Assembly: GCA_964472315.1 (NCBI GenBank) | Contig: CAYYJS010000079.1 | Location: 1-10,724 of the forward strand | Length of the DNA: 10,724 nt | Origin: CAYYJS01 sp964472315 | GTDB lineage: Bacteria > Verrucomicrobiota > Kiritimatiellia > UBA8416 | Direction: 5' to 3' | Translations under genes and position numbers: made by a program | Notes under the pieces: model-generated | The model's database searches: none | What the model saw: only the letters and a program-made list of their open reading frames with translations | Told to the model about the DNA's origin: nothing | Shown here: in pieces, positions 5,616 through 10,724 of the stretch | Layout: the number at the start of each line of letters is the position of its first letter | Numbering within the stretch: the first letter of the stretch is position 1

Positions 5616-8002
5616 CCGAGCATCCGACAAAGACGAGCCGCGGGATGGATGACGAATGGTTTCCGGAGTCCGCGGCGTCCGAAATCCGGTCGATCGCCGC
5701 GACCGGCGCCGGCGTGGCGGCCGAGGGGGCGCCGGTGGTGTCGTTTCAGGACGATGGCATGCCGCGGGAATGGCTCGTCGAGATACCGGTCGATGCGGAC
5801 GACGCGGCGCGGCTGGCGGCCGGCCTCCTGGCCGGCCACGGCTTCCGGTCGCTTTTCCCCGCGGTGACGCGATTGCCGGCGTCGATGATCGAACCCGACA
5901 CGTGGCCCGACTTTGCCGATGCCATCAACCTCAAGGCGCTGGGCGAAGATCAGCCGGCGCGCTGGTGCGTTCTGATGACTTGCGTGCGTGTCGAGTCGGA
6001 ACAACTGGTCCGTGTGTGTCATGGCTGCGCCGGACTGAATGTCGCGGCACGCCTGTGGATTTCCGGTGTCGAACGGCCACACGGAGCGTTCGTCCGCCTG
6101 CAGCCCGGCGTGCATACCGTGGTGGTCGGCGCGTACAACGGGTGCGACGGCGTCTGGCTGAAATGGCGCATGGCCTACATCGCCCCGCGTTTCACGGTCG
6201 TGACGGAGGCCGAGATCGCGGCCGTGCAGGCGTGGCAAGGCGACTACCGGCGATCCTCGATGGCGTACGCCGGGGCCGATGAGGCGGCGCTGCTGGACCG
6301 GATCGCGATCGATCCGGCGACGGTTCGCGGGACCGACGGTTTCGTCCGGGTCGGCCGCAGCGTCAATGGCCGGTGGTGGCTGATCGGACCCGATGGCCGC
6401 CCGTTCTACCACAAAGGCTGCACGGGGTTGAACGCCGGCGGCACGGGCGGGCGTCGGGTCGGCCTGCCGCCGCTTCCCGCCGAGACCGTCGCGGAGTGGA
6501 TCGGCATGCTGCGCGAGTGGGGCTTCAACGCCATGGGCGCCTGGACGACGCCCGAGTTCTTCGACAAGGGCATGTTCTACACGGAGATTATCGAGGGATA
6601 TTACGTGAAACCGTGGCTGGTCGAGAAGTTTCCCGACGTCTTCGACCCGGCCTGGGCGGCCAACCTGGATGCCAAGTGCCGACAGCTCTGCATGCCGTTG
6701 AAGGACAGCCGCGAGTTGATCGGCTACTTCCTGGACAACGAGCGCGGCTTCATGGAAGTGCAGCGTTATGGCGAGACGTTTGCGCCGGCATCGCCGACCT
6801 ACCGACACGACGGGATCATCGAGGAGGATGGGCTGGTGCTCGAGGCGGAACCCAAGTTCAACCAGAAAGGCCTCGGGTTGCTGCAGTTCGCCCTGTGTCA
6901 GCCGGCCGGTGTTCCGGCCGGCGAGGAGGCCTGGCGTTTCATCGCGTCCCGCCACGGCAATGCGGTCGCCACGGCGACGGCCTGGGGCTTGTCCGAGCTG
7001 ACGCGCGAATCGGTCCGTCGTCTGACCGCGCGCAACGAGTTGCTCATCTCGCTGGCCTATCTGGACGATCTGCACGCGTTCGTGCGGCATTGGGTCGCCC
7101 AGTACTTCCGCGTGTTCACCGGCGCCATCAGGCGCTACGACCCGAACCATCTTATCCTCGGTGTGCGCTGGGGCGGCATGCCGGGCCCCGCGGCGCTCGA
7201 AGAAGAGGCGCTTTGGACCGATATCGTATCGCAGAACAGCTACCGCGCCGAGATCCACGACCGGTTCGACGAGACCTACCGCGCGTCGCGGACCCCGATC
7301 CTGAATGGCGAATATGGCGAATGGACCGACTCCTACCTGCTCGTCCGCAACCCGATCGAGCCGCCCGGCGGCCACCCGATGGCCTATCGCCGCACGCTGC
7401 GCGGTCGTGACGCGCTCGACCGCTATTTTGGCCATCCCGGCATGGTCGGCTATACGAAGTACCGCTGGCTCGGTTGCGGTTCCGACAAGCTCTGGCAGAT
7501 GGGGCCGCGCTGGGACGTGGTGCGGCCGTTGCGGATTGCGAACGGCCGGGCCGTATCCCTGGCCGTGGCGGCCGACCTGCGTGTGCCGGGTTGCGACGGG
7601 CCGTTGACCGGACAGGTGTTCATCGGTCTGGAAGGCGCGACCGTCGCGGTCGAGGCGTTGCCGCCGGCCCGCCCAGGACAGGTCGCCGGTACGCGCCGGC
7701 ACGTCGCGGAAGCGCGCATCGGGCTCGTGTGCCGCGGCGATGTCTGGGATACGACCGTGTACGGCAACGGGCTTCGCGGCGAGGTTGTCGCGCAAGCGTA
7801 CGCGGACGGGACCTACGTGCTGGAACTCCGTGTCCGTTTCGTTCCCGCGTTGTTGACAAGCTCGCGGCAAGAGGCGGCTTATACCGTGCGTCTGGCACGC
7901 GCCGGCCTCGAAGGAACGTTCGAAGGCTCGTACGGGTCGCATGCCGTCAGCGGCGTGGCGCTGGGATACCTCCACCGTCCCGTGCCCTCCACGCGCGTCT
8001 AG
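5612..8002 (+). CDS. GH50/agarase-like glycoside hydrolase (clan GH-A type)
   Basis: A 796-residue protein in three parts. Residues about 50-195 are a beta-rich N-terminal module (WLVEIPV to WLKWRMAYI). Residues about 240-630 are a TIM-barrel-like catalytic domain, and 640-796 are a C-terminal beta-sandwich. The catalytic part opens with NGRWWLIGPDGRPFYHKG (from 252) and has MLREWGFNAMGAW (299-311), a pattern I associate with GH50 beta-agarases. GYFLDNERGF (371-380) offers E377 as candidate acid/base. IRRYDPNHLILGVRW (507-520) is conserved-looking, and NGEYGEWTD (565-573) offers E567 as candidate nucleophile. The substrate is unknown; agarose itself is not implied. No signal peptide or membrane segment is visible. 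The ATG at 5612 is used; the ATG at 5645 is a possible alternative. It is the only full-length plus-strand gene, divergent from the beta-helix gene. Confidence 0.75.
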   Translation: MTEHPTKTSRGMDDEWFPESAASEIRSIAATGAGVAAEGAPVVSFQDDGMPREWLVEIPVDADDAARLAAGLLAGHGFRSLFPAVTRLPASMIEPDTWPDFADAINLKALGEDQPARWCVLMTCVRVESEQLVRVCHGCAGLNVAARLWISGVERPHGAFVRLQPGVHTVVVGAYNGCDGVWLKWRMAYIAPRFTVVTEAEIAAVQAWQGDYRRSSMAYAGADEAALLDRIAIDPATVRGTDGFVRVGRSVNGRWWLIGPDGRPFYHKGCTGLNAGGTGGRRVGLPPLPAETVAEWIGMLREWGFNAMGAWTTPEFFDKGMFYTEIIEGYYVKPWLVEKFPDVFDPAWAANLDAKCRQLCMPLKDSRELIGYFLDNERGFMEVQRYGETFAPASPTYRHDGIIEEDGLVLEAEPKFNQKGLGLLQFALCQPAGVPAGEEAWRFIASRHGNAVATATAWGLSELTRESVRRLTARNELLISLAYLDDLHAFVRHWVAQYFRVFTGAIRRYDPNHLILGVRWGGMPGPAALEEEALWTDIVSQNSYRAEIHDRFDETYRASRTPILNGEYGEWTDSYLLVRNPIEPPGGHPMAYRRTLRGRDALDRYFGHPGMVGYTKYRWLGCGSDKLWQMGPRWDVVRPLRIANGRAVSLAVAADLRVPGCDGPLTGQVFIGLEGATVAVEALPPARPGQVAGTRRHVAEARIGLVCRGDVWDTTVYGNGLRGEVVAQAYADGTYVLELRVRFVPALLTSSRQEAAYTVRLARAGLEGTFEGSYGSHAVSGVALGYLHRPVPSTRV

Positions 8003-8016
8003 GTTGACCCGACAGT

Positions 8017-9276
8017 TTACCCCTTGGTGGTGGCGAGGCGGTTGCGTCCGGCGTTCTTGGCGCGGTAGAGGGCCTGGTCGGCGGCCTTGATCACCTGTTG
8101 CGGCGTGCTGAGCGTGTCGTTGGCTTCCGCGAGTCCGATGCTGACGGTAACGCCGATCGGCTTGCTCCAGCGGCCCGAGACCTCGGCCTTCTCGGGCGCC
8201 CGCTTCCGCCGTCCGGGCGGGGTCTTCGGGCGTCCGCGCCCGCGCACGTGGAACCGGGCGCTTTCGATGGTCGCGCGGAGCGGCTCCAGAATGTCCGCGG
8301 CCTCGTCCATCGTCCGTCCGTCGAGAATGACCGCGAATTCCTCGCCTCCGTAACGGTAGGCCGATACGCCGCGCACCCGCAAAATGTGCGTGGCGATATA
8401 CCGGAGCACCTGGTCGCCGGTATCGTGACCGTACTGGTCGTTGATCTTCTTGAAGTGGTCGATATCGACCAACGCGATCGCGAACGCGCCGTCGAGACGG
8501 CCGAGGCGGTTGGTGAACGCGCGCCGGTTGGCCAGTTCCGTGAGTTTGTCCAGATGCGCATGCCGCCAGGCGCTCTCCATGACCGCGAGCGCGAGGGCCA
8601 GCGCGCCGCCCGCGTGCAGGCAGAAGAACACGGATTGTCGATATGTCTCCGGGCAATCGCCCGCGGCGGCGGCCAGGGCCGCGACATGGAAGATCGTCGC
8701 CCACAGGAGCAGGGGGCCGAGCTGGCGGCTCTCGCGCGGCATGGCGATCAGGTGCGCGGGGAGACAGGCCAGTAAGGCGATCAGGCTGAGCAGGGGAATC
8801 GGAACGGCGGCTGACACGGGCCGCAGCAGCACGTTGGCGGAGCGCTCGACGGCGTTCGTCAGCGCGTCGACGCGCAGCAGGCCGACCAGCATGACGCCCG
8901 CGGCCAGGGTCAGCGCGACACGCCATACGCCGTTCGCGGAAAGCATGCCCCGTTCGCGCAACCGGTAGTTGATCGCCGTCGCCATCGGTGTCGTCAGGGA
9001 GAGCAGCAACCAGACCAGCCGGATCGTGCGCGGTTCCGGCTCCGCGAGGGCGCGTTGCGCCAGTGCCGCGCCGAGGGCCAGCCAGGCGGCGATAAACACG
9101 GCGCGCGTCTGGCCGAACGCCAGCCCGGTGGCGGCGGCCAGCGCGAGGGTCAGGTAGCCCATCCGGAGGAGGAACGGGAGCCCCGCCCATACCGTTGCGT
9201 CGGGTCGCACGCGCAGAATCGACAGCAGCGCCACCAGCAATACACCGGGAACGATGACCGGCCACCATTTCTTCAT
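8017..9276 (-). CDS. Membrane-anchored GGDEF diguanylate cyclase
   Basis: Makes the second messenger cyclic di-GMP from two GTP, so it probably links a membrane input to adhesion, motility or exopolysaccharide control. Residues 1-235 hold about seven to eight hydrophobic segments (6-22, 34-52, 57-75, 86-104, 118-135, 155-175, 186-206, 216-233). No named MASE domain was recognised. The GGDEF domain spans about 240-419: DKLTELANRRAF (243-254), metal-binding LVDIDHFKKINDQYGHDTGD (269-288), and the signature RYGGEEF (308-314). GGEEF is a catalytically competent variant. The RxxD inhibitory site normally just upstream is absent (the stretch reads RVRGVSAYRY). A basic, Pro-rich insertion (about 345-373) precedes VTVSIG. 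The ATG at 9276 has no clear ribosome binding site. The gene converges on the glycosidase gene with a 14-bp gap. Confidence 0.93.
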   Translation of the reverse strand: MKKWWPVIVPGVLLVALLSILRVRPDATVWAGLPFLLRMGYLTLALAAATGLAFGQTRAVFIAAWLALGAALAQRALAEPEPRTIRLVWLLLSLTTPMATAINYRLRERGMLSANGVWRVALTLAAGVMLVGLLRVDALTNAVERSANVLLRPVSAAVPIPLLSLIALLACLPAHLIAMPRESRQLGPLLLWATIFHVAALAAAAGDCPETYRQSVFFCLHAGGALALALAVMESAWRHAHLDKLTELANRRAFTNRLGRLDGAFAIALVDIDHFKKINDQYGHDTGDQVLRYIATHILRVRGVSAYRYGGEEFAVILDGRTMDEAADILEPLRATIESARFHVRGRGRPKTPPGRRKRAPEKAEVSGRWSKPIGVTVSIGLAEANDTLSTPQQVIKAADQALYRAKNAGRNRLATTKG

Positions 9277-9341
9277 TGTCGGGCCATGCTAGCGTGTTCT
9301 CCCGGTCTTGCGAAGCCGTAAGTTCGGTTGGCTATGGATGG

Positions 9342-10706
9342 CTATAGATCCTGCAGCAGCATCGCGGCGTAGAGGAAGCCCAGCCGGTATTGCCAGAGCG
9401 AAAAACTCTCGTTCGGGGCGTGGATACGGTCGGCCTCGACGGCGAAACCGACCAGCAGCGGGGTTGCCCGCGCCACGTGCGCCAGTCCGACCACAATCGG
9501 GATCGACGCGCCTTCCCAGCGGTAGAGCACCCCGCGCGGGTCGAGCCGGCTCAGCGCGGCGGCGGCGGTCCTGACCAACGGCGAGTCCGGATCGAGGCGG
9601 AAGCCGGGCCCGGCGGCGCCCTGTTCCACGATATCCAGCGTCAGCCCGTCGGGAACATGCCGGGTCAGGTGCTCCACGATGGCCCGCAGGCAGGCCCGGG
9701 GGTCCTGATCGGGCACGACACGCGCCGACAGCTTGGCCACCGCGGTCGCGGGGATGATGGTCTTGACCCCCGCGCCGCCGTAGCCGGAATGGATGCCGTT
9801 GATGTCGATACTCGGGAGGAAACTGCCGCGTTCCGTCGGGGTGCGGCCCCGGATGCCGCCGGTGGGGCCGACACCGGTCTCCTGCCGGTATTCGCCGACA
9901 TCGAAGGGAAACGCCTCGGCGCGGACGCGTTCCGCCGGGGTCGGCGGGCGCACGGTGTCGTAGAATCCGGGTACGGCGATGGCGCCATCGGCGTCGAAGA
10001 GCGTGGCGAGCAGTTGCGCCATGCCCTGTGCCGGGTTTGGACAGACACCGCCATGCACGCCGGAATGCAGGTCATGTTCGGGGCCGGTCAGCCGAACCGT
10101 GACGTCGATGATTCCGCGCAACCCCATCGTGACCGTCGGGATACCGTCGCGGTGCATGCCGGTGTCATGCACGAGCATCACGTCGGCGCGCAGGCGGTCG
10201 GCCCAGGCGCCCATGGCCCCGGCGATGCCCCGGCTGCCGCACTCCTCCTCGCCTTCGAGCACGATTTTCACCGTCGGCAACGGCACGCCTTCCGCAATGA
10301 GCGTTTGCAGGGCCGCCAGCGTGTACATCACCTGTCCCTTGTTATCGCAGGCGCCCCGCGCATAGAGGCGGTCTCCGCGCAGGGTCGGCTCGAACGGCGG
10401 CGATTCCCACTGGTCCTCCGGGTCGATCGGCTGCACGTCGTAGTGGCCGTAGAACAGCACGGTCGCGCGCTCCGGGGCGCCGGGGCGCATGGCATAGACC
10501 ACCGGACGATGCGTCGTCTCGAGCAGTTCGGCCGCGAACCCGATGCCGGCGAGATGGCGTACGAACCACTCGGCGCAGGCCCGGCAGTCCCCGTGTCGGT
10601 TCGGGTCGGCGCTGATGCTGGGGATGCGCAGGACGGCGGTCAGGTCGTCCATAAAGCGCGCGCGTCGGTCGTCGAAGAGCGATTCGAGTGTCTCTTTGGC
10701 AAGCAT
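9342..10706 (-). CDS. M20 family metallopeptidase (dipeptidase type)
   Basis: A di-zinc exopeptidase, probably a cytosolic dipeptidase or a related amidohydrolase. The 454 residues fit the family. Metal and catalytic motifs are intact: GHYDVQP (87-93) with H88 and D90, GACDNKGQ (118-125) with bridging D121, EGEEECGS (151-158) with E154 as general base and E155 as metal ligand, HDTGM (180-184) with D181, and RIHAPNE (427-433) with H429. The lid or dimerisation domain, roughly residues 190-320, carries HDLHSGVHGG. No signal peptide is seen. The ATG at 10706 is preceded by AAGGAGG at 4 nt, the strongest ribosome binding site in the window. It lies 65 bp upstream of the GGDEF gene on the same strand, so read-through is possible. 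The substrate cannot be told from sequence alone. Confidence 0.94.
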   Translation of the reverse strand: MLAKETLESLFDDRRARFMDDLTAVLRIPSISADPNRHGDCRACAEWFVRHLAGIGFAAELLETTHRPVVYAMRPGAPERATVLFYGHYDVQPIDPEDQWESPPFEPTLRGDRLYARGACDNKGQVMYTLAALQTLIAEGVPLPTVKIVLEGEEECGSRGIAGAMGAWADRLRADVMLVHDTGMHRDGIPTVTMGLRGIIDVTVRLTGPEHDLHSGVHGGVCPNPAQGMAQLLATLFDADGAIAVPGFYDTVRPPTPAERVRAEAFPFDVGEYRQETGVGPTGGIRGRTPTERGSFLPSIDINGIHSGYGGAGVKTIIPATAVAKLSARVVPDQDPRACLRAIVEHLTRHVPDGLTLDIVEQGAAGPGFRLDPDSPLVRTAAAALSRLDPRGVLYRWEGASIPIVVGLAHVARATPLLVGFAVEADRIHAPNESFSLWQYRLGFLYAAMLLQDL

Positions 10707-10710
10707 GGCC

Positions 10711-10717
10711 CCTCCTT
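10711..10717 (-). promoter_or_regulatory. Strong ribosome binding site of the M20 peptidase gene
   Basis: The minus strand reads AAGGAGG four bases before the ATG at 10706, a near-perfect complement of the 16S rRNA tail. It fixes the start. Confidence 0.7.
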
Positions 10718-10724
10718 CGTGATG

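Noticed and set aside
8003..8016. Terminator between the convergent glycosidase and GGDEF genes
   Set aside because: The gap is only 14 bp with no stem or T-tract.

Overview
This is a high-GC bacterial chromosomal segment. It is densely packed and mostly transcribed from the minus strand. Housekeeping genes (lysine/diaminopimelate synthesis, uracil excision repair, an M20 peptidase) sit next to a divergent pair of carbohydrate-active proteins. The pairing of a right-handed beta-helix protein with a GH50-like glycosidase recalls carbohydrate-rich genomes such as Hydrogenedentota, Planctomycetota, Lentisphaerota, Kiritimatiellota or Verrucomicrobiota. That placement is inference with low confidence, because the window holds no phylogenetic marker.

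Layout. (1) Positions 1-321, plus strand: the C-terminal end of a class I DNA methyltransferase, cut by the window edge. It carries a perfect hairpin and an in-frame 24-bp repeat insertion. (2) 322-548: a convergent intergenic stretch with a 13-bp tandem duplication and no gene I can support. (3) 549-2247, minus: dapA then dapB, the two consecutive enzymes that turn pyruvate plus aspartate semialdehyde into tetrahydrodipicolinate. A plausible promoter lies just upstream of dapA. (4) 2374-2727, minus: a small acidic helical protein, possibly TerB-like. (5) 2934-5422, minus: a right-handed beta-helix protein followed by ung, the two joined by a 4-bp ATGA overlap. (6) 5423-5611: a divergent control region holding a probable 23-codon leader ORF. 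(7) 5612-8002, plus: a large GH50/agarase-like glycosidase, the only full-length plus-strand gene. (8) 8017-9276, minus: a membrane-anchored GGDEF diguanylate cyclase, convergent with the glycosidase. (9) 9342-10706, minus: an M20 metallopeptidase of the dipeptidase type with a strong ribosome binding site.

The likeliest functional module beyond housekeeping is the divergent beta-helix/glycosidase pair. Neither protein shows a signal peptide, so the pair may act on an imported or internal saccharide. I found no tRNA, rRNA, CRISPR array, transposase, phage or defence island in the window. I do not see strong evidence for a wholly new system. The best leads are the divergent carbohydrate pair with its leader ORF, the translational coupling of ung to a beta-helix gene, and the repeat-invaded methyltransferase end.
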